Positions 1 to 9,947 of a DNA stretch of 64,000 nt are shown one piece after another (the stretch's first letter is position 1; each line of letters starts with the position of its first letter). The position numbers were made by a program, and so were the translations under genes. Under the pieces are notes generated by a model. It saw only the letters and a program-made list of their open reading frames with translations. It was not told the DNA's origin and did no database searches. The stretch covers positions 9,655,867 to 9,719,866 of the forward strand of contig NZ_CP151726.1 of the NCBI RefSeq assembly GCF_038443385.1. The letters run 5' to 3'. The stretch is from Stieleria varia. Its GTDB lineage: Bacteria > Planctomycetota > Planctomycetia > Pirellulales > Pirellulaceae.

Positions 1-32
1 AGCAATCGCCGTTGTGAAGGGAGATCAGTGAG

Positions 33-1859
33 ATGAAAAGCATCGGATTTCAGCGAACTTGGACTGTCACGGCATCCGTTTGGCTCTTTGCCATCGTGAT
101 GTCTTTCCTCACCATGAATTTGGTCCACGCGGACCCGAACCATATCGAGACCAAAGATCCCTTGAAGTCGCTCGGCGCGGTTCAGTATGCCGACGCCAAA
201 ATCACCGAACTGTACACCTTGTTTGATTCGGAAGAAAAGTTTGCCATGTCGCTCAAGGATCAAAACAATCCACAGCGACTGCCCTTTCCGAAATTATCCA
301 GTTCCTATGGCGACCTGTGGAAACGTCAACGCGAAGCGCGGCACTTGCAATTGATGGGCGAACCGGCCGGCTATGACCTGAAACAAAAACTCTGGCTGCT
401 GCAAAAAGAGATTGGCGAGTACTACTCGTTTGGCGCAGCGCTCAAACCCAAAATACTTGACAAGCTCCGCAAACAAACCCCCGCACGTACCAAGCAGTTG
501 GAACAGGCAACCAAGTTGATCGAAAGCGGCGACTTGCGCAAGGCCGAAAGCATTCTGGAAGCCATGGGCAAAGAAATGTACTCGGACTGCTACTTTCTGA
601 CCAACACGGAAGCCCAGCCATTTCGCGATCCGATCCTGGTCTTGCTGCAAAAAGTTGACCAATCGCTTGAACCGCAACGCAAGAGTTACTACCAGCAACA
701 AGCCCTGCAAGCTGCCGCGTCCAAACGAGATGCCGTGAAGAAGTTACCCACGGAGGCCGATCGATTGGCATCCGAGATTTCGGCTTCCGGATCGGCCAAA
801 CTGGGCGAAGACCAGACGGGCGACGCAGCTGCGGCAATCGAGCACCTAGCTGGCATCTGGGGCGATGCATCGGCAGAACTTGTGAATCACGCTGGCACCT
901 ACTTTGCCTTTGACGACAACAGTGCCTCCCAAGATATCTCGGAGTGGCCCATCTATGATGAGGTTGTGCAGCTAGAGAACGCCGCAGTCGCTGGGATCAA
1001 CAAGATCATCGAGGCTTCTTCGCAGAGTATCACGCCGGACAAAGTGTCTCCGCTCTACAGCAAGATCCTAGAGGTGCTTTCGGAAATCGACCGCCGTTGC
1101 GTCGTCTCCGTCAGCGAGAAATGCAAAGCATCTCTCGATCAGTTGGTCGCAAAGAGCCCATCACTCGCCAACCAAATCGCTGCCTACGAACGAGCAGTAT
1201 CTCAACCGATGCGATGGCGCCGACTGTTCGCCCAACAGCAGGAAATGATGCTCGCTCGCAAGTACGTGGATGCCGCTGCAAAACTGAACAACAAAGAGGT
1301 GATTACCAAGCACAACAAGCCGGAAATGTACGGTGGTGTGTCAACGGCGGAACGAATCATCGCACCTCCGACGTTCAGCCAGCCTGCGGAATGGATGGTT
1401 TACGAAGCCAGCCAAGTGATTGGCACGACCGTTTCGGAAAAAAATGTCGTGCGACTGGTCAAAGAACTACCCGTCGCTGTGGCTCCAATCAACGAGGGTC
1501 ACTACAGCAATCTAAAACTGGATCTGAACACCGATGCCCAAGTCGCCGATCTCAAGTCTTGCTTGCTGCTGGATGACTCTCATGGACCGCTAACCATTGT
1601 CGCCGCTGACGCGATCTCAAGCGCGACCGCCCAAGACTACGCGGCGGTGGGTGGAGAAGTCGCAGCGGTTCACCTGGAAGGCTTTGTCACGCGTGTCGGC
1701 ACTCTGCCCAACAAGGCGCATGTGTTGGTGCCGTTGGACAAACTACCGATCCCTCGAGCGAACTTGCCACCGGTCACGCAAACCTGTTGGCGGTTGGATA
1801 TCAAGCCACACTGGGTGCGACACGATTATTTTGTCGTCTCCAGTGTCAGCCCCGAATGA
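33..1859 (+). CDS. Hypothetical secreted or membrane-anchored protein
   Basis: A 608-residue protein of unknown function. Residues about 10-33 form a hydrophobic stretch ending VHA followed by DP, which fits a signal peptide or an uncleaved anchor. The rest is soluble, rich in charged and helical segments, with several Gln/Lys/Glu-rich stretches between residues 60 and 250 that suggest helical bundles or coiled coils. No catalytic motif is recognisable. The ATG follows a purine-rich aagggag by 9 bases, which supports this start. It stands alone before a repeat-rich spacer, and the gene to the right is convergent. Location outside the cytoplasm is inferred from the N-terminus; no function is claimed. 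Confidence 0.8.
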   Translation: MKSIGFQRTWTVTASVWLFAIVMSFLTMNLVHADPNHIETKDPLKSLGAVQYADAKITELYTLFDSEEKFAMSLKDQNNPQRLPFPKLSSSYGDLWKRQREARHLQLMGEPAGYDLKQKLWLLQKEIGEYYSFGAALKPKILDKLRKQTPARTKQLEQATKLIESGDLRKAESILEAMGKEMYSDCYFLTNTEAQPFRDPILVLLQKVDQSLEPQRKSYYQQQALQAAASKRDAVKKLPTEADRLASEISASGSAKLGEDQTGDAAAAIEHLAGIWGDASAELVNHAGTYFAFDDNSASQDISEWPIYDEVVQLENAAVAGINKIIEASSQSITPDKVSPLYSKILEVLSEIDRRCVVSVSEKCKASLDQLVAKSPSLANQIAAYERAVSQPMRWRRLFAQQQEMMLARKYVDAAAKLNNKEVITKHNKPEMYGGVSTAERIIAPPTFSQPAEWMVYEASQVIGTTVSEKNVVRLVKELPVAVAPINEGHYSNLKLDLNTDAQVADLKSCLLLDDSHGPLTIVAADAISSATAQDYAAVGGEVAAVHLEGFVTRVGTLPNKAHVLVPLDKLPIPRANLPPVTQTCWRLDIKPHWVRHDYFVVSSVSPE

Positions 1860-1919
1860 CCGGATGATCGAGCGTTGCCGTGCCTCAGCGTCGGACGCAC
1901 CCGATGGAATTGAATGGCC

Positions 1920-1947
1920 GGTGGACGGGCACTCTTGCCCGTCCACC
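1920..1947. repeat. Perfect 12-bp hairpin, dispersed-repeat type
   Basis: Arms ggtggacgggca and tgcccgtccacc are perfect complements around a 4-base loop. No T-tract follows, so it is not a convincing terminator. A decayed relative (gacgggcgagag ttcccgtc) lies near 58160, which suggests a dispersed palindromic family. Confidence 0.7.
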
Positions 1948-1978
1948 GACCCTGTGAGGCGGTGACCTGGCCCCGTTT

Positions 1979-2068
1979 GACCCGTAGCCGAAGGCGCAGG
2001 CGGGTGCCCCGTTTGGCCCTACGGTGCAATACGGTTGGTAGCGTCTCCTGCGCCTTCGGCTACGGGTC
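1979..2068. repeat. Inverted-repeat element with 22-bp perfect arms
   Basis: The arm at 1979-2000 (begins gacccgtagccgaaggcg) is perfectly complementary to 2047-2068, with a 46-base centre. A fragment of one arm recurs at 38950-38965, so this is a dispersed palindromic family. It lies in the 520-bp gap between two convergent genes, where no further gene is seen. Confidence 0.75.
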
Positions 2069-2095
2069 AACCAAAGCGATAGCCCAGACTAACGC

Positions 2096-2376
2096 TGGAC
2101 TGCTCAAAGTTTGGTGTTGTGTCTTTTTGGGTTTGCGCAAGTTTATGTCCCAACTGCCGGCGCAGCTGGTAGCCCCAGTGAGCCTCAGGCGCTGGCCGTG
2201 GGCCTGAGGCTGCCGGCGCAGCTGGTAGCCCCAGTGAGCCTCAGACGCTAGCCGTGGGCCTGAGGCGGATTGTGGTGCCGGCCCACGGCTAGCGCCTGAG
2301 GCTCACTTTGATTGCGATGCATGGAACGAAAACATGGACTGAATAAACAATGTCAACCCCAAACTTTGATCAGTTC
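2096..2376. mobile_element. MITE-like repeat, family A copy 1 (internal duplication)
   Basis: Ends are imperfect terminal inverted repeats: the left end begins ggactgctcaaagtttggtg, and the right end read on the other strand begins actgatcaaagtttgggg. The centre holds a long palindrome built on cctcaggcgctagccgtggg. Other copies are at about 9750, 31799 and 38698. This copy is about 56 bp longer because a 56-bp unit is tandemly duplicated (2154-2209 and 2210-2265). The right end abuts the stop codon of the neighbouring CHAT gene. It has no coding capacity. Confidence 0.8.
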
Positions 2377-2379
2377 AGG

Positions 2380-5300
2380 CTAACGCCCCGGCGAGTTCGA
2401 ATCATTCGATTCAGCGGTCGCCTCGCTTTGACCGAGAAAGTAGTCGTACCACATGCGGTCGCGAAAGATGTATCCGCCACCGATCTTTTGCAACAAAGTC
2501 AAATCGCTTGCCTGATCGAATAGGCGTGGCAGATGCCACGGAGCGGTCTTGGTCAGCAAGAGAATCGCCCGCAAACAGTAGTGCCGAACCACGTCGATCA
2601 GGCCGAACCAGAACATGGCGATCATTCCCGTCAATGCCCCGAGCCAGATGTAGGACGGCCAGTCGTCAGCCCAGTCGGAGTTTGGAAATAGGTTGGGCAA
2701 CAGGATCAACATCGTCGCGATGGCGACACCACCCACGACAACACCCCCATAGACACTGTTGTTAATCGACAACATGATGCCTTCGTTCGGACGCGTTTTC
2801 TGCTCGGTCATGCTCATTTTCAGACCACCAAAAACGAATCCGTATACGAGGCCCAGCGGCAGATAGAAGGCCAAGTGAAAGAATACCGTGCGTTGGTCTT
2901 GGTCAACGCCATCCACCACAGACTCGTTGAAGATTCCCACCCAGTTTGAGATCGCGTACATGGTCCAAGCGGCGAAGCCGATGGCCAGCCCGATTCCCGC
3001 GCCGAACATCGCTCGTTTAGAGGACCACCTCAACTGTTCTGCGGCTCCGATGTACTGCAGCGTGTCTCGTCCACCCACCGCCAATGCGTACATGGCGGCA
3101 ACCGTGACCCCGGTGGAGAGAGGATGGCTGAGCCACAGCAGCATCGAACCCTCTGAGTCTTGCTGCCCTACAAATGCGGACAGCATCATCCATAGCAACA
3201 CCCAGATCGCATAAAAACTTGTGATCCGAAAGACGGCATGGACCGCACGGGAACCCAGCGAACGCGAAATGATCCGTTCAGGCGAACGGTCTCGATCCCG
3301 CTTGGTCCACCACCAGTCCCACAACGCGACCGACAACACCCAAATCGGCGTGATCACCAGCCAGTACGGTTGGGTTTCACTGGCGGGCGGAAAAGATGGA
3401 TCCACGTGTTCTGAATGATGCCATACGCCCATCAGAACACCACCCAACAACGAACCCAGAACCAAACTGTGCAGTACAAAGTACAGGAATCCGTGGAATC
3501 GATTGTCAAGCGAGCCCGGCTGCAGATTCTCGATCAGGTACACGGACTGATGCTGATGGTGCAATTGGTTCGCCAGCCAGCGAAGGCCATTCATCACTTC
3601 CTCGCGACCGTACCGTGAGGGAGTCGCTCGATTGCGTGAAAACACTTGGTCGACATACGTTTCGATCAGCAGATGCCGAAGCGAGTGTGTGGATTCGGGC
3701 GAACTGGATGCGAGCTCCCTCCACCGAGAAAACACACCAGGATTGTTGCTGTACGCCATGCTCATCAAGCCCAGCATCAATGGCGACTGAGCTTCCGAGA
3801 GCAATTGCGGATCCGCGTCCAGTATTTGTTGCAGCTCGGCAAGGTCGTCTCCGAATTTCTCAAGAAAATCTCGTATTTGTGTTTCACTCAATGGCCGCAG
3901 CTTGATCGCACCGTCGAAGGTGAACCGATTCGTCAGACGGCTGTAATCATCAAAGCGACAGCACACCGCGAGGAAACAACGGCCGTCGATATCGGTCTGC
4001 TGGGCAACATATTGATTGATCGCCGCAACGCAGTCTTCTCGATTCTCCTCGGGCACTTCATCCAGTCCGTCCAGCATCACCATCAGGTGATCTGTGACGG
4101 TCCACCGCATCGCGAGGCGACTCGGGATCTTGTACTTGTTGGCGATCTCAATGGCGATCCAATCCGCGATCGACAGCTTGGACTGGGACCAACTCGACAG
4201 CATCAAGACAACAGGGACCGGTTCATTTCGATCAGCATCATGTCGTTGGATCAGATGCTGCACGAGGGCAAGCAACGTGATCGTCTTGCCCAAACCGGGC
4301 TCACCAAGAATCAAGAGTTTGCGATTGTTTTCATCAAACAGGGATGCAATCGTTTTGCCCGCTGGAACCAGCAATTCGGCATCTGAGGTTTCCGCGTGAG
4401 AATACTGGCCATAGTCATCGATCGCCCGATCGAGCGCTTTGGGGCACAGTTCTTTGGTCAGTTCGATCGGCGGCTTGATCGGAATGTCTTTGTCCAATTT
4501 CCCTTCGATCCAGTACCGACGCATCTTGAGTGTCAGACGTGACAGTAACTCCTGTTGCTCATCGTCCAGTGGTGTGACTCGAAAGGGGGATTCAAAAATT
4601 CGACCGTCACCCAACCGAGAAAACAGCACGGGAGTTGCCCACTCGGTGGCACCACTTTCGAACTGCAGTTGATCTACACGTTTCCTCGCTTCGGCGACGA
4701 CGTATTCAAGCGGCCGACACTGTGGCAGCAAGCGATAGAACGTTTCCGAGAAAGCAATCGCTGCGGTGTCGGAAATCGGAAACTGCATCGCCAAAACGGC
4801 CGGCAAACCCGCCAGCACCAACGATGATGCGACGCCGGAAAACGCTCGCTCAGACATCTGGCTTTCGATAGAGCTCGCACCGCCCGCACCAACCTGAGCG
4901 GTCTGACAAGCATTGAGGAAAACGAGTCGCAGTGACGTATCACGCAGGATCCGTCCCAGTGCTTCGCCCGAAATTAAACAAGCACTGCCATCCTCGTTTT
5001 CCATCACCAACTTGCCGACGCCCGATTGCCGATCGAACGTTCCGTGCCCCATGAAATGCAATACATGATACGTTGCGCCCTGAAGTCTTCGTTGCAGTTG
5101 ATCCGTGGTAGCTTTCGACAAAAAGTCGACTTGGACATCGTCCCGCTTCCCCCAGCTCGACTCGATCAGGGATCGTTCGCGATCCAAATCCAGCTTCGCC
5201 ACTCCATCAGGATTGGACATCACCACCAGCACTCGGAACGGCGGCTTGAACGCGAAAGCCGTGTAATTGCGTGGCACCTCCAAGTACCGAACGATCGGTG

Positions 5301-5751
5301 TTCGATTCGAAAGCCCAAGGTATTCGCCCATTCGACGGTCACGCATCAACTCCCACGGCAGTCGATTCAATACCGAAACCCCTGGGTCCGCTTGATCGAT
5401 ATGCAAGCGAATCTGGAGGGAACTCAGCTCACCGCCGAGGGCATCGAGATTCCGCGACAAGAGCGCCAGCGACTCACCATGAAACAATGCGTCAAAGAGT
5501 TGCTCACCGATCGTCTGGGCATCGACCGCTTCGTCTGTGTCGTCAGCGTTCGGCCTCACCAACTCCAAGGCTCGTTGCCCTCGAACGGCTTGCGGCAACC
5601 GTGCCAGCATGGCGGACAACGCAGACTCATCGGGCCAAGGAAGAACGAGCGTCGACTGGCATCGCCCCACCGGCGAATCCACCTCGACTGCAAACCCCCG
5701 CTCCGCCGACGAAGCAATGCGAACTGAGAAAACGTTGGGATCGGCATCCAT
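2380..5751 (-). CDS. CHAT-NACHT membrane protein (candidate death/defence protein)
   Basis: A 1123-residue three-part protein. Residues about 100-390 are a CHAT (caspase-like) domain: the catalytic His lies in HFMGHG (about 235) and the Cys in NACQTA (about 281), so the dyad looks intact. A NACHT NTPase follows, with Walker A GEPGLGKT (about 485) and Walker B LMLDGLDEVP (about 557). From about residue 755 there are several hydrophobic segments, for example FLYFVLHSLVLGSLLGG, so the C-terminus is probably membrane-embedded. By family knowledge, NACHT proteins oligomerise on sensing a trigger and CHAT proteases cut target proteins in immune or death pathways. The role here is inferred. It is a single gene with no obvious cognate substrate next to it. 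No Shine-Dalgarno site precedes the ATG. Confidence 0.88.
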   Translation of the reverse strand: MDADPNVFSVRIASSAERGFAVEVDSPVGRCQSTLVLPWPDESALSAMLARLPQAVRGQRALELVRPNADDTDEAVDAQTIGEQLFDALFHGESLALLSRNLDALGGELSSLQIRLHIDQADPGVSVLNRLPWELMRDRRMGEYLGLSNRTPIVRYLEVPRNYTAFAFKPPFRVLVVMSNPDGVAKLDLDRERSLIESSWGKRDDVQVDFLSKATTDQLQRRLQGATYHVLHFMGHGTFDRQSGVGKLVMENEDGSACLISGEALGRILRDTSLRLVFLNACQTAQVGAGGASSIESQMSERAFSGVASSLVLAGLPAVLAMQFPISDTAAIAFSETFYRLLPQCRPLEYVVAEARKRVDQLQFESGATEWATPVLFSRLGDGRIFESPFRVTPLDDEQQELLSRLTLKMRRYWIEGKLDKDIPIKPPIELTKELCPKALDRAIDDYGQYSHAETSDAELLVPAGKTIASLFDENNRKLLILGEPGLGKTITLLALVQHLIQRHDADRNEPVPVVLMLSSWSQSKLSIADWIAIEIANKYKIPSRLAMRWTVTDHLMVMLDGLDEVPEENREDCVAAINQYVAQQTDIDGRCFLAVCCRFDDYSRLTNRFTFDGAIKLRPLSETQIRDFLEKFGDDLAELQQILDADPQLLSEAQSPLMLGLMSMAYSNNPGVFSRWRELASSSPESTHSLRHLLIETYVDQVFSRNRATPSRYGREEVMNGLRWLANQLHHQHQSVYLIENLQPGSLDNRFHGFLYFVLHSLVLGSLLGGVLMGVWHHSEHVDPSFPPASETQPYWLVITPIWVLSVALWDWWWTKRDRDRSPERIISRSLGSRAVHAVFRITSFYAIWVLLWMMLSAFVGQQDSEGSMLLWLSHPLSTGVTVAAMYALAVGGRDTLQYIGAAEQLRWSSKRAMFGAGIGLAIGFAAWTMYAISNWVGIFNESVVDGVDQDQRTVFFHLAFYLPLGLVYGFVFGGLKMSMTEQKTRPNEGIMLSINNSVYGGVVVGGVAIATMLILLPNLFPNSDWADDWPSYIWLGALTGMIAMFWFGLIDVVRHYCLRAILLLTKTAPWHLPRLFDQASDLTLLQKIGGGYIFRDRMWYDYFLGQSEATAESNDSNSPGR

Positions 5752-5950
5752 GAGACAATCGTGGTGGCAGGGAAGCGTAACAGCCCGACCGGCCGGGCTT
5801 GCCTTGGGCTGTTCAATTTGAGGAGTTATAGCATTTTCAGGTTGCGGACGTTCCTGTGTCCCCTCCCGGCGTTTTAGACTGCCGATCTGGTGAGCCGCGT
5901 GACGCTAGTACTGCGATTTTGAATTGATCTTGATTGGCAACGATACAAAT

Positions 5951-6015
5951 ACCAGCACGAAGCGCAAGCGAGTGAACAAAACGCCGTGAATCAATCGCTT
6001 GCGATTCGTGCTGGT
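5951..6015. repeat. Inverted repeat, 21-bp arms
   Basis: Arms at 5951-5971 (begins accagcacgaagcgcaagcg) and 5995-6015 pair at 20 of 21 positions around a 23-base centre. It lies in the 587-bp gap between the CHAT-NACHT gene and the propeller-dockerin gene, and is probably a dispersed palindromic element. It is too far from either 3' end, and lacks the T-run, to be called a terminator. Confidence 0.65.
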
Positions 6016-6058
6016 ATCAACGCTCAACTCGCGATCTTGGCACTAGCCCGGATTATTC

Positions 6059-6289
6059 ATCAGCCGCAGCGTGATAGCGTCCCGCTTGGCATGGTTGTGT
6101 TGCCAAACGCTGGGTGGTGCTATAAGCCCTAGCCGCTGGCCGTCAGGCCACGGGTTTTACGCATTGGAATGGACGCTCGATCGGTGCAAGCCCCGGCCGC
6201 TCACGCGTCGCGGCTCACGGCGTCTGGTAGCGTCATCTGCTTGGACACGTTGAGGCGAGAGAACCGGACGCTATCGCGTGGCGGCTGAT
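6059..6289. repeat. Non-coding element with ~24-bp terminal inverted repeats
   Basis: The segment at 6059-6082 (begins atcagccgcagcgtgatagc) is complementary to 6266-6289 at about 20 of 24 positions, bounding 231 bp without a gene. The flanking phrase agcccggattattcatcagcc has a near match at 32030-32051, so the ends appear to be dispersed. I read it as a decayed MITE-like relic. Confidence 0.5.
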
Positions 6290-6338
6290 TTGCGCAGACA
6301 CGTTCTCCCGCGGCGCACACGATCGACACGCTGCGAGA

Positions 6339-9300
6339 TCAAAACAAATCAGTGTTGACTGTCTCACCGGCAACATCATCGTCGTCATCCATGGCGTCGG
6401 CAGAAACGATCGACGAGAGCGGCTGCGGAGTCACAGATTCGCTTGAGAGCTGCTCTGCGTTTAACTCAGCCAGTCGGACTTCACGCAGTCGATTGATGAT
6501 AAACAAAGCGTCCAAGGCGCTGATAGAACCATTGCGATTGGTATCCATTCGTCTCATGGATTCCAGGTCCGTCTGTGACACTTGTTCGCCCTCGGCACCA
6601 GTGGCCACGATATCGTTGAGCGTGAGCACACCGTGTTGACCGATGAAATTGACCACCATCAATGCATCGCCCGCAGTCACACTCCCATTACCATCGACGT
6701 CCAATGGATCTGTCCCTTCAGACTCCACGATTGTGAGTTCCAAACTACCCAGTCGCACGCGATCGAGATCGATGGCATCGTCGATACCGTGCATAGTGGT
6801 TTCCGCGACCGGATTGTCTGCCGGGTCCAATTGCAATTGAACGTCACCGGCAGCCAATGCCCGAGCACCGATCCGCAACAGGGTCTGAACTTCGTTTCCT
6901 GGGGGCTGGACTTGATTGCCGATCGCGCCCAACTCGTCCACTTCGGAGTCCGTGATGACAAAGTTAGCGACCCGGCTAAACCCATCCCCGTATTCGACTT
7001 GACCGGTCAGTTGCAACAGGTCCGCCGGCACAGCCAGATCAAAGAACGCGGAGAACACACCACCGCCGTTGGGCCGCAGATCGTCTGCTCGAAACTCAAG
7101 CCAGAATTCGTCCCCGACGGCGACTTCCGTTACCGGTTGTCCATTGGCGTCCACGGCACGCAGCCCCAATTCGACGAGGAACTCACGAGTGCTGCCAAAG
7201 ACTTGAATGATGCGGCCATCGATGCTGCCCGCGTAAAGAGCTGAATTGCCGGGCGTGTTGACCAGCATCAGCACGCCTGGTGACAAATCGATGGGATTGT
7301 TCGGATCATCCGGCGGAACATAGGGAAGAGGCTCGCCGACAAAACGCTCCAGACTCGTGACCTCGACTTCGTTAACACTGACGCCAAAATCAGAGGCAGC
7401 GCGTCGCAGAATGCTATCGATCAAATCCTGGAACAGCGACTCGTCGATCGTGTTGACGGTGACTTCCGCTACCGCTCGCGAACGAGTCAATCCATCGCTG
7501 ATGACATACTCAAAACGAAGCGATTCCGAGTTGCGAAGCGCGGTAGCCGGGATTCTTACAAATCGTCCCGCTTCGATTTCGGCACCGCGGGGCGCTCCGA
7601 TCAACTCCACGATCTGAGCGGGTGCAAATCCGCTGCCCAAGTCGTCGTTCGCCGTTACATCCAATTGAACCGAGGGCTGACCACTGAAGTCGATCGTCAA
7701 CGCGTCGTCGACGGCTTGAATCGCTGGCAACAATTCACCCAATGGAATCGTCGTCGGCTCCGTCAAGTTGCCCCAGTCGTACTCCAGCAAACGATCTTGG
7801 TAACGGACCAGCAAGCGTTGAGGATTGGCATCAATCTCGGTGTACGTGTTCGGTAGGGCAACACTGCCCGAGACAACAAACTCACCCGCATCGTTCAATC
7901 GACCGACGATCAAGCGAATGCGGCTGGTGTTGACGGCTTCGGCGCCACTGATGAATCCAAAGCGTCCCGCGACGGGATCGATCGGAATCAGTGAACCTGG
8001 ATAGGAATGAATCTCAGCGGGCAATACCGTGTCGGCAATGATCTCTGCCGATGACAGTTTCACTGTCAGGAATCCCGAACGTAATTCATGGAAGATGTCG
8101 TTCGTTGCGTTTGGACGCGTGGGGTCAGACGGTTGACTGGTGCGTCGAACCAATGCACCCACGACGAGTCGATCGGTCCCCCGCCGCAAGGTCTGGTGGG
8201 TCGCCTGCCAGCCTTCAGGCAAACTCAACGTTCGGACACGATTCTCACTGGCGATGTCAATGGATTGATCCGTCGAAACAATCGTCAACTCGCGTTGATC
8301 AAAATCATGCAACACGACGTAGCCTGGACCAATATCGATCACGGACATCACGCCTGTCGGTTCAGAGGCCTGGACGGAGAACGAATCAAAGACGGAAATC
8401 GAGTTCGCCGAGAGATCCAACAAGCTGACTTGAAGCTGCGCACCGATCCCCAAGTACTGCGTCTGTACCATCGTTGCCGTGGTCGCGTCCTCCGAAACGT
8501 ACAGCGAAGACAACTCGCCCTCGGCTGACTCCCACTGAGCAACTTGCTCGATCGATTGATCGCTAATTCTCATTCGAGTCAACACGACCTTCGTCGGAAC
8601 AAACTCGACGGGCGGTTCCGACGGAACAAACTCGTCGGGCGGTATCACATTGCCTGCGGCATCGATTCCCAATTCGTAATTCACGATGGGCGGCAGGATC
8701 TCTATCTCTGGGTGAACGGTCTCAGCGACGAAGATGTCATCGCCGCGGACTTGGATGTCTCCATAATGGGGAACTTCTACGCTGTCGACCAGTTGCAACC
8801 CGTTCTCAGTGATGTCGTAAACGTTCAACGAGCTGGGCGGCATCTCTGGCGGCGGCCAAATTGCCGGAATGAAACCACCACCTTCGCGTTGACGTATAAC
8901 CACGCGATTGCCCGTCACGTCCAGAGCATTGTAGCTGCCGGGCAGGGTTTGCCGAATGGTCGTGATCTCATCGCCGAGATTGACCGTCGTGACAAGTGTC
9001 TCAGTCCCCCAAGGCGGCGCGATCATCGCATCAGTTGGATAAGCAATCGGCAAGTCGACGGGGCTGAAGAGCAAGACTTGATTGCCCACGACCCGCATGT
9101 CATGGATCCCACCGGCGACCGAAACGCTACCGATTTGCTCAAGCCCACCGTCGTTCGATCGTGAAAAGACATGCAGCGTGTTGTCGCTCGTATCGACGGC
9201 AATCAACCGACCGTCGACCTCTTGAATCAGATCGGCGTGGTAGTACGGCCGGATCAGCGCGATCGCAGATTGATCGATCGGCAGGCCGGCCGCGTTCCAT

Positions 9301-9464
9301 GAAGTGACTTGTCCCGATTGAGCGGCAGCAACGGATGCGGACAAATCGCCAGCGATCACTTGATCACCAGCAGACAGAAGTTCGTTGGGGATTGCGAAGC
9401 ACTCGGCGGCCAATAGTTGGCGTGTCTCCAACGACTCAAGCAGGTGTTTTCGTTTCTGAATCAT
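6339..9464 (-). CDS. Secreted beta-propeller protein with C-terminal dockerin
   Basis: A 1041-residue protein from the chosen start, the ATG of MIQKRKHLLESLETRQLLAAE. The reading frame stays open 90 codons further upstream, but this start places the planctomycete N-terminal motif LESLETRQLLA at the terminus, where it acts in export. Residues about 60-600 resemble the secreted beta-propeller family PF09826 (repeated YDITENGLQLVDSVEVP-like blades). About 590-690 resembles a cadherin/Ig-like region (VTANDDLGSG). About 920-1000 holds two dockerin type I calcium loops, DVDGNGSVTAGDALMVVNF and DTNRNGSISALDALFIINR. By family knowledge, dockerins bind cohesins and Ca2+; partners here are unknown. It is probably exported to the cell surface. 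It is transcribed alone. Confidence 0.85.
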   Translation of the reverse strand: MIQKRKHLLESLETRQLLAAECFAIPNELLSAGDQVIAGDLSASVAAAQSGQVTSWNAAGLPIDQSAIALIRPYYHADLIQEVDGRLIAVDTSDNTLHVFSRSNDGGLEQIGSVSVAGGIHDMRVVGNQVLLFSPVDLPIAYPTDAMIAPPWGTETLVTTVNLGDEITTIRQTLPGSYNALDVTGNRVVIRQREGGGFIPAIWPPPEMPPSSLNVYDITENGLQLVDSVEVPHYGDIQVRGDDIFVAETVHPEIEILPPIVNYELGIDAAGNVIPPDEFVPSEPPVEFVPTKVVLTRMRISDQSIEQVAQWESAEGELSSLYVSEDATTATMVQTQYLGIGAQLQVSLLDLSANSISVFDSFSVQASEPTGVMSVIDIGPGYVVLHDFDQRELTIVSTDQSIDIASENRVRTLSLPEGWQATHQTLRRGTDRLVVGALVRRTSQPSDPTRPNATNDIFHELRSGFLTVKLSSAEIIADTVLPAEIHSYPGSLIPIDPVAGRFGFISGAEAVNTSRIRLIVGRLNDAGEFVVSGSVALPNTYTEIDANPQRLLVRYQDRLLEYDWGNLTEPTTIPLGELLPAIQAVDDALTIDFSGQPSVQLDVTANDDLGSGFAPAQIVELIGAPRGAEIEAGRFVRIPATALRNSESLRFEYVISDGLTRSRAVAEVTVNTIDESLFQDLIDSILRRAASDFGVSVNEVEVTSLERFVGEPLPYVPPDDPNNPIDLSPGVLMLVNTPGNSALYAGSIDGRIIQVFGSTREFLVELGLRAVDANGQPVTEVAVGDEFWLEFRADDLRPNGGGVFSAFFDLAVPADLLQLTGQVEYGDGFSRVANFVITDSEVDELGAIGNQVQPPGNEVQTLLRIGARALAAGDVQLQLDPADNPVAETTMHGIDDAIDLDRVRLGSLELTIVESEGTDPLDVDGNGSVTAGDALMVVNFIGQHGVLTLNDIVATGAEGEQVSQTDLESMRRMDTNRNGSISALDALFIINRLREVRLAELNAEQLSSESVTPQPLSSIVSADAMDDDDDVAGETVNTDLF

Positions 9465-9749
9465 CACAAGGGTCCGGCGACGAGAGTACAGCGTTGAGCG
9501 AAAAACGGCATCGCTTGCCTGCGGGGAACGATCATCATAAGCCCAACAGGCGGACAGATCGAGAGAATTGGCAGATCGATCGGTTTGGAAGATAACTCGG
9601 GGAATTGGTTCCACCCAAAACATCGATTTTTCGACACTTCTCTGGAGAATCGCTCTTTGTGCGAGCGGCATATAAATCTGTACACGCCGTCGTGGACGAG
9701 GTGACGAGTCCCTGTCTTCACAACATATTTGCACGAAACGGCTTGCGCG
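9465..9749. other. Upstream region of the propeller-dockerin gene; no gene seen
   Basis: The frame of the downstream minus-strand gene stays open here for 90 codons, but the translation is Arg/Ser-rich with no motif and would bury the export signal. I treat it as leader. No clear promoter could be assigned. Confidence 0.5.
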
Positions 9750-9947
9750 GATTGCTCAAAGTTGGGTGTTGTGCTTTTTGGGTTTGCGCAAGTTTATGCC
9801 CCTAGCCGGTGGCCCCAGTGAGCCTCAGGCGCTAGCCGTGGGCCTGAGGCGGATTGTGGTGCCGGCCCACGGCTAGCGCCTGAGGCTCACTTTGATTGTG
9901 ATGCATGGACTGAAAAAACAATGTCAACGCCAAATTTTGAACAGGCT
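9750..9947. mobile_element. MITE-like repeat, family A copy 2
   Basis: Left end ggattgctcaaagttgggtg; right end, read on the other strand, agcctgttcaaaatttggcg. It has the same central palindrome (cctcaggcgctagccgtggg) as the copies at 2096, 31799 and 38698, and is slightly shorter. It directly abuts a family B palindromic element at 9948. Confidence 0.78.

Noticed and set aside
1920..1947. A terminator for the first gene
   Set aside because: The stem is perfect, but no T-tract follows on either strand, and the same palindrome type recurs elsewhere as a relic.
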